A stretch of 64,000 nucleotides of DNA, from positions 91,019 through 155,018 of the forward strand of contig NZ_JFHD01000017.1 in assembly GCF_000698575.1 (NCBI RefSeq). The letters run 5' to 3'. Of this stretch, positions 26,499 to 34,699 are shown in pieces. The translations under genes were made by a program, and so were the position numbers. The stretch comes from Caballeronia zhejiangensis (GTDB lineage: Bacteria; Pseudomonadota; Gammaproteobacteria; Burkholderiales; Burkholderiaceae). The notes below the pieces were generated by a model. It was given only the letters and a program-made list of their open reading frames with translations. It was not told the DNA's origin and did no database searches. How positions within the stretch are numbered: position 1 is the stretch's first letter; every line of letters begins with the position of its first letter.

Positions 26499-27287
26499 AT
26501 GCTCACGACTTTTTCCCGCACGCGGCGCACCGCACTCGTCGCGCTGCTGCTTTCCCTCGCGCCTCTCGCCGCGCATGCCGACGCGCTCGACACCATCGCG
26601 AAGAACGGCACGCTGCGCGTCGCCGTGCCCGAAGACTATCCGCCCTTCGGCTCGGTCGGCGCCGACATGAAACCGCAAGGCTACGACGTCGACATGGCCG
26701 CGCTGCTCGCCAAGTCGATGAACGTGAAGCTCGAACTCGTGCCCGTCAACAGCGCGAACCGCATCCCGTATCTGACGACCAACAAGGTCGATCTCGTGAT
26801 CTCGTCGCTCGGCAAGACGCCGGAACGCGAGAAGGTGCTCGACTTCTCGACGGCTTACGCGCCCTACTTCCAAGGCGTGTTCGGCCCCGCCGACATCAAG
26901 GTGACGAGCCCCGCCGATCTCACCGGCAAGACCGTCGGCGCCACGCGCGGCGCGCTCGAAGAGATCGCGCTCTCGCAGATGGCGCCCAACGCGACCATCA
27001 AGCGCTTCGAGGACAACAACGCGACCATCTCGGCCTTTCTCTCGGGACAGGTGCAACTGATCGCGGCGGGCAACATCGTCGCGGCGGCGATCCTGTCGAA
27101 GAATCCGCCGCGCCGGCCGGAAGCGAAGTTCATCATCAAGGATTCGCCGTGCTTCGTCGGCATGAACAAGAACGAGCCGCGCCTGATGTCGAAAGTGGAC
27201 GACACCATCGCGCAGGCGAAGAAGGACGGCACGCTCAACACGATGTCGAAGAAGTGGTTCAACCAGCCGCTGCCCGCGACCCTTTGA
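26499..27287 (+). CDS. Amino-acid-type ABC transporter, periplasmic substrate-binding protein
   Basis: 262 aa. Signal peptide at residues 1-27 (ALVALLLSLAPLAAHA). The mature protein is a SBP_bac_3 family member: LRVAVPEDYPPFGSVG, GYDVDMAALLA, and VDLVISSLGKTPEREKVLDFS. Relatives bind polar amino acids (Glu, Gln, Arg, His, cystine) or similar small nitrogen compounds; the ligand cannot be read from the sequence. AAGGA precedes the ATG. First gene of a four-gene importer operon lying between ureD and ureA and preceded by nitrogen-type promoter signals. Confidence 0.92.
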   Translation: MLTTFSRTRRTALVALLLSLAPLAAHADALDTIAKNGTLRVAVPEDYPPFGSVGADMKPQGYDVDMAALLAKSMNVKLELVPVNSANRIPYLTTNKVDLVISSLGKTPEREKVLDFSTAYAPYFQGVFGPADIKVTSPADLTGKTVGATRGALEEIALSQMAPNATIKRFEDNNATISAFLSGQVQLIAAGNIVAAAILSKNPPRRPEAKFIIKDSPCFVGMNKNEPRLMSKVDDTIAQAKKDGTLNTMSKKWFNQPLPATL

Positions 27288-27305
27288 TCGGGAGCGCGGC
27301 ATCGT

Positions 27306-27983
27306 ATGGCCTATGAACTTCAATTCGCCGATCTCGCGCAGTACGCGGGCATGTTCGCGAGCGGCGCGGCGACCACGCTCGCGCTGACCGCCGTCTCGAC
27401 GGCGCTCGGCGTGTCGGTCGGCGTGCTCGGCGCCGCCGCGCGCAACAGCCGGCATGCGTGGCTCGCGGCGATCGTCGGCGCCTATGTCGAAGCGGTCCGC
27501 AACACGCCGTTCATCGTGCAACTGTTCTTCGTATTCTTCGGCCTGCCCGCGCTCGGCATTCATCTCAGCGAATACGTCGCGGCCATTCTCGCGATGACGC
27601 TCAATCTCGGCGCGTACTCGATCGAGATCGTGCGCGCGGGCGTCGCCGCCGTGCCGAAGGGTCATCTCGAAGCGGCGGCATCGCTCGCGATGTCGCGTGG
27701 CGAGACGTTCCGTCATGTCGTGTTGCCGCAAGCGCTCGCCAAAGTGTTCCCCGCATTGACGAGCCAGATCGTCATCACGATGCTCGGCTCGGCGGTCGTC
27801 TCGCAGATATCGGTGCCCGATCTCACGTATGCCGCGAGCTATATCCAGTCGCGCAACTTCCGCGCGTTCGAGACGTGCTTCTTCATCACGGCCGCGTATC
27901 TCGTGATGGCGCTCGCTCTGCGCGCCGCATTGAACGCCATGGGCAAGCGCTTTCTGATGAATCACCGGAGCGCCGCGCGATGA
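27306..27983 (+). CDS. Amino-acid-type ABC transporter permease 1
   Basis: 225 aa, HisM/GlnP-type permease with about five membrane helices. YVEAVRNTPFIVQLFFVFFG near residue 60 and the EAA loop region VPKGHLEAAASLAMSRGETF near residue 115 are diagnostic. GGGAG precedes the ATG. Its stop overlaps the second permease start (ATGA). Confidence 0.92.
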   Translation: MAYELQFADLAQYAGMFASGAATTLALTAVSTALGVSVGVLGAAARNSRHAWLAAIVGAYVEAVRNTPFIVQLFFVFFGLPALGIHLSEYVAAILAMTLNLGAYSIEIVRAGVAAVPKGHLEAAASLAMSRGETFRHVVLPQALAKVFPALTSQIVITMLGSAVVSQISVPDLTYAASYIQSRNFRAFETCFFITAAYLVMALALRAALNAMGKRFLMNHRSAAR

Positions 27984-28630
27984 TCGAATTCACGCTCGCG
28001 CAGATCTTCGAGAACCTGCTGCTCGCGGCGCGCTGGACCGTCGTGCTGTCGATCGTGTCGTTCGTGCTGGGCGGCATCGTCGGCTTCGTGCTGCTCGTCA
28101 TGCGCGTGTCGAAATCGCAAGTGCTGCGCATGCTCGTCAAAGGCTATATCCAGCTCTTTCAGGGCACGCCGCTTCTCATGCAGTTGTTCCTCGTGTTCTT
28201 CGGCCTGCCCTTGCTCGGCATCGACGTGTCGCCGTGGCTCGCGGCGAGCGTCGGTCTCACGCTCTTCACGAGCGCGTATCTCGCGGAGATCTGGCGCGGC
28301 GCGGTCGAAGCGGTGCCGAAGGGCCAGTGGGAAGCATCGTCGTCGCTCGCGATGAGTTACATGGAGCAGCTTCGTCACGTGATCCTGCCGCAAGCGACGC
28401 GCATCGCGGTCGGCCCGACGGTCGGCTTCGCGGTGCAGGCGGTGAAGGACACGGCGCTCGTATCGATCATCGGCTTCACGGAACTGACGAAGGCTGGCAC
28501 GATGATTTCGAACGCAACTTTCCGGCCGTTTCTCGTGTATGGGCTCGTCGCCGTTATCTACTTCTTGCTTTGCTATCCGCTGACGCGCTATGCGCGCACG
28601 CTCGAAAGGAAATGGAATGCCGCTCGTTGA
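27980..28630 (+). CDS. Amino-acid-type ABC transporter permease 2
   Basis: 216 aa, paralogous to the preceding permease: YIQLFQGTPLLMQLFLVFFG near residue 55 and EAVPKGQWEASSSLAMSYME near residue 110. The two would form a heterodimeric channel. It overlaps its neighbours on both sides (4 bp upstream, 14 bp downstream), showing tight translational coupling. Confidence 0.92.
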   Translation: MIEFTLAQIFENLLLAARWTVVLSIVSFVLGGIVGFVLLVMRVSKSQVLRMLVKGYIQLFQGTPLLMQLFLVFFGLPLLGIDVSPWLAASVGLTLFTSAYLAEIWRGAVEAVPKGQWEASSSLAMSYMEQLRHVILPQATRIAVGPTVGFAVQAVKDTALVSIIGFTELTKAGTMISNATFRPFLVYGLVAVIYFLLCYPLTRYARTLERKWNAAR

Positions 28631-29336
28631 AACCCGCAATCTTCAGAAGCAGTTCGGCGCGAATCAGGTGCTGAAGGGCATCGACTTCGCCGTCGAGCGC
28701 GGACAAGTCGTGTCGATCATCGGGCGCAGCGGCTCGGGCAAGAGCACGTTGCTGCGCACGCTCAACGGTCTGGAGAGCATCGACGAAGGCTCGATCGAAA
28801 TCGACGGCGAGCATATCGATGCGCGTCATGCCGACCTGCGCGCGCTGCGGCTGAAAGTCGGCATGGTGTTTCAGCAGTACAACCTCTTTCCGCATCTCAC
28901 CGCGGGCGAAAACGTGATGCTCGCGCAGACCGTCGTCAGGAAGATCCACAGGGCGAAGGCGCGCGCGACGGCGCATACCGTGCTCGAACGCGTCGGTCTC
29001 GGCGACAAGTTCGATGCTTTTCCCGATCAGCTTTCGGGCGGTCAGCAGCAACGCGTCGCGATCGCGCGCGCACTTGCGATGAAGCCGACCGTGCTGCTCT
29101 GCGATGAGATCACATCGGCGCTCGATCCCGAACTCGTCGGCGAAGTGCTAGCGGTCGTCGAAGACCTCGCGCGCGACGGCATGACGCTCATCATGGTCAC
29201 GCACGAAATGCGCTTCGCGCGCAAGGTGAGCGACAAGGTCGTGTTCATGCATCAGGGGCGCGTGTGGGAATCGGGCACGCCGGACGCCATCTTCGAGCGG
29301 CCGTCGACCGTGGAGTTGCAGCGCTTCATCCAGTAA
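28617..29336 (+). CDS. Amino-acid-type ABC transporter ATP-binding protein
   Basis: 239 aa, GlnQ/HisP type. Walker A GRSGSGKSTLLR, signature LSGGQQQRVAIA, Walker B VLLCDEITSALDPELV, switch His in MVTHEMRFAR. The usual D-E-P of Walker B is D-E-I here, as in many members of this subfamily. The ATG at 28617 is preceded by GAAAGGA and lies inside the end of the permease 2 gene. ureA follows after 99 bp. Confidence 0.93.
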   Translation: MPLVETRNLQKQFGANQVLKGIDFAVERGQVVSIIGRSGSGKSTLLRTLNGLESIDEGSIEIDGEHIDARHADLRALRLKVGMVFQQYNLFPHLTAGENVMLAQTVVRKIHRAKARATAHTVLERVGLGDKFDAFPDQLSGGQQQRVAIARALAMKPTVLLCDEITSALDPELVGEVLAVVEDLARDGMTLIMVTHEMRFARKVSDKVVFMHQGRVWESGTPDAIFERPSTVELQRFIQ

Positions 29337-29385
29337 GCCGAAAGCCTACCGAAAGCCCCTTAAAAGCGCATGAGACGCGGCATTC

Positions 29386-29401
29386 CGGTGCTAGCATTGC
29401 A
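29386..29401 (+). promoter_or_regulatory. Candidate sigma-54 promoter upstream of ureA
   Basis: CGGTGCTAGCATTGCA: GG and GC are 10 bases apart and the -12 box TTGCA is perfect, but the -24 box (CGGTGC for TGGCAC) has two mismatches. It lies 34 bp before ureA. No clear NtrC dyad was seen nearby. Confidence 0.4.
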
Positions 29402-29435
29402 AAGCCCGAAACACTTTTCTCCATAGAAGAAGCCC

Positions 29436-29738
29436 ATGAAACTCACGCCCAGAGAAAAGGACAAGCTGCTGATCTTCACAGCGGCCCTGCTCGCCGAGCG
29501 TCGCCGCGCGCGCGGCCTCAAGCTCAATCATCCGGAAGCGGTCGCGTTCATATCGGCGGCATTGATGGAAGCGGCGCGCGACGGCAAGACCGTCGCCGAA
29601 GTCATGCACTACGGCACCACGCTGCTCACGCGCGACGACGTGATGGAAGGCGTGCCCGAGATGATTCCCGACATCCAGATCGAAGCGACCTTCCCCGACG
29701 GCACCAAGCTCGTCACCGTTCATCATCCGATTCCCTGA
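29436..29738 (+). CDS. ureA: Urease gamma subunit
   Basis: 100 aa, exactly the family length. MKLTPREKDKLLIFTAALLA at the start and the NHPEAVAFISAALMEAARDG segment are typical. It forms the (alpha-beta-gamma)3 enzyme with UreB and UreC. ureB begins 4 bp after the stop. Confidence 0.97.
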   Translation: MKLTPREKDKLLIFTAALLAERRRARGLKLNHPEAVAFISAALMEAARDGKTVAEVMHYGTTLLTRDDVMEGVPEMIPDIQIEATFPDGTKLVTVHHPIP

Positions 29739-29742
29739 CATC

Positions 29743-30048
29743 ATGATCCCCGGCGAATATTTCATCGACGATGGCGAGCACGAGCTCAATGCGGGCCGCG
29801 AGACGGTTACGGTCGTCGTCGCGAATCATGGCGACCGGCCGGTGCAGGTCGGCTCGCACTTCCACTTCTACGAAGTCAACGCGGCGCTCAAATTCGAGCG
29901 CGAGAAGGCGCGCGGCTTCCGATTGAACATCGCGGCGGGCACGGCAGTCCGCTTCGAACCCGGTCAGGAACGCACCGTCGAACTCGTCGCGCTGGCCGGC
30001 GATCGCCATGTGTACGGCTTCAACGCGCTCGTCATGGGCCCGCTCTAA
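29743..30048 (+). CDS. ureB: Urease beta subunit
   Basis: 101 aa, normal length. MIPGEYFIDDGEHELNAGRE and the DRPVQVGSHFHFYEVN motif identify it. It is a structural subunit of the urease trimer. Next gene ureC starts 12 bp on with AAGGA upstream. Confidence 0.97.
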   Translation: MIPGEYFIDDGEHELNAGRETVTVVVANHGDRPVQVGSHFHFYEVNAALKFEREKARGFRLNIAAGTAVRFEPGQERTVELVALAGDRHVYGFNALVMGPL

Positions 30049-30060
30049 AAAAGGACAGAT

Positions 30061-31767
30061 ATGACGCTACGCATCGGCCGCCGCGCTTATGCGGAAATGT
30101 TCGGCCCGACCACCGGCGACCGCGTGCGCCTCGCCGACACCGATCTCATCATCGAAGTGGAACGCGACTTCACGACCTACGGCGAAGAAGTGAAGTTCGG
30201 CGGCGGCAAGGTGATTCGCGACGGCATGGGCCAGTCGCAGCGCCCCGCCGCCGACGTCGTCGATACCGTCGTGACCAATGCGCTGATCCTCGATCACTGG
30301 GGCATCGTGAAGGCCGATATCGGCATCAAGGGTGGACGCATCTTCGCCATCGGCAAGGCGGGCAATCCGGACATTCAGCCGAACGTGAACATCGCGATCG
30401 GCGCGGCGACGGAAGTGATCGCGGGCGAAGGCATGATCGTGACGGCGGGCGGCGTCGATACGCACATTCACTTCATCAGCCCGCAACAGATCGACGAAGC
30501 GCTCGCGAGCGGCGTCACGACGATGCTCGGCGGCGGCACCGGCCCCGCGACCGGCACCAACGCGACAACCTGCACGCCGGGCCCGTGGCACATGGAGCGC
30601 ATGCTGCAGGCCGCCGACGGCTGGCCCGTCAATCTCGGCTTTCTCGGCAAGGGGAACGCGAGCCTGCCGGAGCCGCTGATCGAGCAGGTGAAAGCGGGCG
30701 CGATCGGCCTGAAGCTGCACGAGGATTGGGGCACGACGCCCGCCGCGATCGACAATTGCTTGAGCGTCGCCGACGACACCGACACGCAAGTCGCCATCCA
30801 CACCGACACGCTGAACGAAGCGGGCTTCGTCGAAACGACCATCGCCGCGTTCAAGGGCCGCACGATCCACACGTATCACACAGAAGGCGCGGGCGGCGGC
30901 CATGCGCCGGACATCATCAAGGTCGCGGGCGAATCGAACGTGCTGCCCTCTTCCACGAATCCGACGCGCCCCTACACCGTCAACACGCTCGATGAGCATC
31001 TCGACATGCTGATGGTGTGCCATCACCTCGATCCGTCGATCGCGGAAGACATCGCGTTCGCGGAATCGCGGATTCGTCGCGAGACCATCGCGGCCGAAGA
31101 CATCCTTCACGATCTCGGCGCGCTGTCGATGCTTTCTTCGGATTCCCAAGCAATGGGCCGCGTCGGTGAAGTCATCATTCGCACATGGCAGACCGCGCAC
31201 AAGATGAAGGTGCAGCGCGGCGCGTTGCCCGAAGACAGCGCGCGTAATGATAATTTCCGCGCGAAGCGCTATGTCGCGAAGTACACGATCAATCCGGCAA
31301 TCACGCACGGCATCGCGCATGAAGTCGGCTCGATCGAGCCGGGCAAGTGGGCCGATCTGGTGTTCTGGGAACCCGCGTTCTTCGGCGTGAAGCCCGCGAT
31401 GATCGTCAAGGGCGGCATGATCGCGGTCGCGCAGATGGGCGACCCGAACGCGTCCATTCCGACGCCGCAGCCGGTGCATTATCGCGAGATGTTCGCGACG
31501 CGCGGCGGCGCGCTTGGCAAGACGTCGCTGACATTCGTATCGCAGATGGCGATGGAGGCGCGCATCGCGGATCGTTATGGCTTGCAAAAGCAGATCGTCG
31601 CGGTCAGGAACTGCCGCAATGTGACGAAGGCCGACATGATTCACAATGCATGGCAGCCGTCCATCAGCGTCGATCCGCAGACCTATCAGGTGATCGCCGA
31701 CGGACAATTGCTCACATGCGATCCCGCCACCGTTCTGCCGATGGCGCAGCGTTACTTCTTGTTCTGA
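30061..31767 (+). CDS. ureC: Urease alpha (catalytic) subunit
   Basis: 568 aa. All active-site residues are present, each one position later than in the Klebsiella enzyme: nickel ligands His135, His137, His247, His273 and Asp361, the Lys218 that becomes carbamylated (GLKLHEDWG), substrate-binding His220, and the flap pair Cys320-His321 (MVCHHLDP). It hydrolyses urea to ammonia and carbamate in the cytoplasm after nickel insertion. Complete and apparently functional. ureE starts one base after its stop. Confidence 0.98.
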   Translation: MTLRIGRRAYAEMFGPTTGDRVRLADTDLIIEVERDFTTYGEEVKFGGGKVIRDGMGQSQRPAADVVDTVVTNALILDHWGIVKADIGIKGGRIFAIGKAGNPDIQPNVNIAIGAATEVIAGEGMIVTAGGVDTHIHFISPQQIDEALASGVTTMLGGGTGPATGTNATTCTPGPWHMERMLQAADGWPVNLGFLGKGNASLPEPLIEQVKAGAIGLKLHEDWGTTPAAIDNCLSVADDTDTQVAIHTDTLNEAGFVETTIAAFKGRTIHTYHTEGAGGGHAPDIIKVAGESNVLPSSTNPTRPYTVNTLDEHLDMLMVCHHLDPSIAEDIAFAESRIRRETIAAEDILHDLGALSMLSSDSQAMGRVGEVIIRTWQTAHKMKVQRGALPEDSARNDNFRAKRYVAKYTINPAITHGIAHEVGSIEPGKWADLVFWEPAFFGVKPAMIVKGGMIAVAQMGDPNASIPTPQPVHYREMFATRGGALGKTSLTFVSQMAMEARIADRYGLQKQIVAVRNCRNVTKADMIHNAWQPSISVDPQTYQVIADGQLLTCDPATVLPMAQRYFLF

Positions 31768-31768
31768 T

Positions 31769-32374
31769 ATGCGTACCATCGACAAACGTCTGACCGCGAA
31801 GCTTGCCGACGTCCTCAAAAAACGCGCGCCCACGCTGACTCTTCCCTTCGATGCGCGCTGCAAGAGCCGCCTCGCCGCCACGCTCGACAACGGCGAGGAA
31901 GTCGCCCTCGTCATGCCGCGCGGCACCGTGCTCGCGGATGGCGACATGCTCGTCGCCGACGACGGCGGCTTCGTGCGCGTCGTCGCGGCGGCGGAGGACG
32001 TGCTCATCGTGCGTGCGCCGAGCGTGCGTCTCTTGACGCGTGCGGCCTATCACCTCGGCAACCGGCATACGCCGGTCGAAGTCGGCGCGGAGTATCTGAA
32101 GCTCGAAGCCGATCCCGTGCTCGAAGACATGCTGAAGCGCTTAGGCGTGCTCGTCGCGCACGAATCGCAGCCGTTCCAGCCCGAAACGGGCGCGTACGGC
32201 GGCGGACACAAGCACGGCCACGACGAGACGTTCAGCGAGGACTACGCGCTCGCGCAGAAGGTATTCGACGAGCATCACGGGCACGATCACGATCATTCGT
32301 CGTGCGGCCACGATCATAGTCACGATCATAGTCACGATCACGGTCATCATCACCACGGCCATGCGCATCGCTGA
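31769..32374 (+). CDS. ureE: Urease accessory protein UreE (nickel metallochaperone)
   Basis: 201 aa. The N-terminal ~140 residues hold the UreE peptide-binding and metal-binding domains (ALVMPRGTVLADGDML; YHLGNRHTPVEV). The tail from about residue 170 is very His/Asp-rich (repeating HDHS), as in UreE proteins that store several nickel ions. The tail is encoded by a 12-bp tandem repeat. The 3' end overlaps ureF by 14 bp in another frame. Confidence 0.96.
   Translation: MRTIDKRLTAKLADVLKKRAPTLTLPFDARCKSRLAATLDNGEEVALVMPRGTVLADGDMLVADDGGFVRVVAAAEDVLIVRAPSVRLLTRAAYHLGNRHTPVEVGAEYLKLEADPVLEDMLKRLGVLVAHESQPFQPETGAYGGGHKHGHDETFSEDYALAQKVFDEHHGHDHDHSSCGHDHSHDHSHDHGHHHHGHAHR
32309..32344 (+). repeat. 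12-bp tandem repeat in the ureE His tail
   Basis: Three consecutive units of CACGATCATAGT, the last diverged (CACGATCACGGT), encode His-Asp-His-Ser/Gly. It could expand or contract by slippage without a frame change. Confidence 0.85.
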
Positions 32375-33041
32375 GCTCACCGCGCTGTTGCATCTCGCGT
32401 CGCCGGCATTGCCGATCGGCGCGTTCAGCTATTCGCAAGGGCTCGAAGCGGCGATCGAGCACGGCCTGATCCACGACGGCGACAGCGCGCGCGACTGGAT
32501 CGCGAGCGGCCTTTCCAGCGTGCTCGCGCGCGGCGAATTGCCGATGCTCGCGCATCAGATCGAACACTGGCGTTCGCACGACGAAGCCGCGCTGAGCGCC
32601 GCGAACGATGAATACATCGGGAGCCGCGAATCGGCGGAATTGAGACGCGAAACGGAGCAGATGGGCTGGTCGCTCGCGCAGTTGTGCGTGTCGCTCGAAT
32701 GGGGCGACGAAGCACGCCGCGCGACGCTCGCCGCGATCAAGCCGATCGCGCAGCCGACCGCCTTCGCGTTCGCCGCGTTCGCGTACGATGCGGCACCCGA
32801 CGCCGCGCTCGCGGCCTACGCATTCAGCTGGGTCGAGAATCAGGCGGCCGCCGCGCTCAAGGCCGTGCCGCTCGGCCAGCTCGCGGGACAGCGCATCATC
32901 GTCGCGTTGCGCGAGCCGATCGATGCCGCCGTGCGCCGCGCGCTCGATACAGCGCCTGAACAGATCAACACCTTCGCGCCGCAGCTCGGCGTTTTGTCCG
33001 CGCGGCACGAATCGCAATATTCGCGGCTTTTCCGCTCCTGA
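32361..33041 (+). CDS. ureF: Urease accessory protein UreF
   Basis: 226 aa, normal length. The N-terminal LLHLASPALPIGAFSYSQGL (residues 8-27) is the family signature. UreF couples UreG GTP hydrolysis to nickel delivery in the UreDFG complex. The start is within the end of ureE. ureG follows 11 bp after the stop. Confidence 0.96.
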   Translation: MRIAELTALLHLASPALPIGAFSYSQGLEAAIEHGLIHDGDSARDWIASGLSSVLARGELPMLAHQIEHWRSHDEAALSAANDEYIGSRESAELRRETEQMGWSLAQLCVSLEWGDEARRATLAAIKPIAQPTAFAFAAFAYDAAPDAALAAYAFSWVENQAAAALKAVPLGQLAGQRIIVALREPIDAAVRRALDTAPEQINTFAPQLGVLSARHESQYSRLFRS

Positions 33042-33052
33042 ACCGACACTCC

Positions 33053-33703
33053 ATGAACGCTCCCGCTTACTCTTCCGCCGCTCGCCGAACCAAGAAACTG
33101 CCGCCGTTGCGTGTCGGTGTCGGCGGGCCGGTCGGCTCCGGCAAGACCACGCTGCTCGAAATGCTCTGCAAGGCGATGCGCGAGAAATACGATCTCGTCG
33201 CCATCACCAACGATATCTACACGAAGGAAGATCAGCGCCTGCTGACCGTCGCGGGCGCGCTGCCGGCCGAGCGCATCATGGGCGTCGAGACGGGCGGCTG
33301 CCCGCATACGGCAATCCGCGAAGATGCGTCGATCAATCTCGAAGCCGTCGATCGCATGGTGTCGAAGTTTCCGGATGCGGATATCGTGTTCATCGAATCG
33401 GGCGGCGATAACCTCGCGGCGACTTTCAGCCCCGAACTCTCCGATCTGACTATCTACGTGATCGATGTCGCGGGCGGCGAGAAGATTCCGCGCAAAGGCG
33501 GGCCTGGCATCACGAAGTCGGATCTGCTCGTCATCAACAAGACCGATCTAGCGCCTCACGTCGGCGCGAATCTCGACATCATGGCGAGCGACGCGAAGAA
33601 GATGCGCGGCGAGCGGCCCTTCGTGATGTGCAATCTGAAGGCGCTCGATGGGCTCGACGAAGTCATCCGCTTCATCGAGAAGAAGGGTTTGCTGCTGGCT
33701 TGA
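33053..33703 (+). CDS. ureG: Urease accessory GTPase UreG
   Basis: 216 aa. P-loop GVGGPVGSGKTTLLE, the metal-binding CPH motif (GGCPHTAIRED), ESGGDNLAATFSPEL and the guanine-specificity VINKTDLA motif are all present. It supplies energy for nickel insertion. It ends the urease operon and converges on the FkbM gene. Confidence 0.97.
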   Translation: MNAPAYSSAARRTKKLPPLRVGVGGPVGSGKTTLLEMLCKAMREKYDLVAITNDIYTKEDQRLLTVAGALPAERIMGVETGGCPHTAIREDASINLEAVDRMVSKFPDADIVFIESGGDNLAATFSPELSDLTIYVIDVAGGEKIPRKGGPGITKSDLLVINKTDLAPHVGANLDIMASDAKKMRGERPFVMCNLKALDGLDEVIRFIEKKGLLLA

Positions 33704-33730
33704 GGCGGAAAATCGCGTGACGACAACGCG

Positions 33731-34534
33731 TTACGGCAGCGCGATCGAATTCGATATCGAGACCGCGTTCTCGCCGACCTGCACGAAGTCGCGCTTCATC
33801 GCGACTTGCCATTGCAGGAAGTTGCGGCTGTTCGATTCGCCGGGAAGCATCCAGTCGTGCAGCTCGATGATGATGACCGGAAACATGTTCAGCGCATCGC
33901 AATGGCGCGAGAACAGGTCGGCCTCCGCGCCTTCGATATCGATCTTCAGGATGAACGGCGTCGTGCCGGACGGCATCACGTCTTCGAGCGTGAGCGCATC
34001 GACGGCATAGCCTTTCTCGGTGGGCTGCTCCGCGGTGCGAAACGCCCACTCGCCGCCGCCCGGATCGTTCAGATAAAGCGTGCCGCGCTTGGCCGCGATC
34101 GCGGCGTTGAGCGGTTTGATCGACGGAAACGCCTGTGCATTCTTGTTGAGCAGCGCGAAATTCGATATATCCGGCTCGATGGCGACGATCTTCGCTTTCG
34201 GATAAGTGAGCGCGTGCCACACTGCGGCGGCGCCGATGTTGGCGCCCGCATCGACGATCAGCGGATTTTCGCAAGCCTCATAGAACGCGGCGATTTCCTT
34301 CGCGCGCATGAGATGATCCGTCGCGTATTCGCGAAGAAAGAAGATCTGCCGACAAACCGAGCGATCCGCCGGACAAGGCCGGTATTCGAAGCGCCGATTG
34401 CCGGGAAGAATCAGGCCATGCGCGCCGTAACGGACGGTGCCCCATGCATCGGTCGGTCCTGGGGATGGCCGCAGCAGGCGCAACAGTCTTGGCGGCAACA
34501 TGTCCTTGACGACGGACTTGATGAGATCTTGCAT
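33731..34534 (-). CDS. FkbM-family methyltransferase
   Basis: 267 aa. SAM-binding motif I reads LIVDAGANIGAAAV (about residues 92-105), followed by IVAIEPDISNFALLNKNAQ and FILKIDIEGAEADLF, the FkbM pattern. Such enzymes O-methylate sugars or other hydroxyl groups, often in surface glycans. Its position next to the LPS core genes fits a glycan role, but the acceptor is unknown. It is convergent with ureG and separated from waaA by 165 bp. Confidence 0.88.
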   Translation of the reverse strand: MQDLIKSVVKDMLPPRLLRLLRPSPGPTDAWGTVRYGAHGLILPGNRRFEYRPCPADRSVCRQIFFLREYATDHLMRAKEIAAFYEACENPLIVDAGANIGAAAVWHALTYPKAKIVAIEPDISNFALLNKNAQAFPSIKPLNAAIAAKRGTLYLNDPGGGEWAFRTAEQPTEKGYAVDALTLEDVMPSGTTPFILKIDIEGAEADLFSRHCDALNMFPVIIIELHDWMLPGESNSRNFLQWQVAMKRDFVQVGENAVSISNSIALP

Positions 34535-34699
34535 GCGCGTCCTCGAAGAAAATTGGAAGCACGTTCGCAGGCACCCGGCCGCTTGTTATGCGTTCGAAAG
34601 GATCGGCTCGAGGAAGTTCATTATCCTCCGAACTTACTTCGCAAGATTCATCTGAGGAAAAGCGCAGTTGGCGGCAGGAAACAGCGAGATCGCGTCGGA

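Noticed and set aside
32309..32344. Possible short repeat array or CRISPR-like element
   Set aside because: It is a 12-bp in-frame coding repeat for the UreE His tail, with no spacers.
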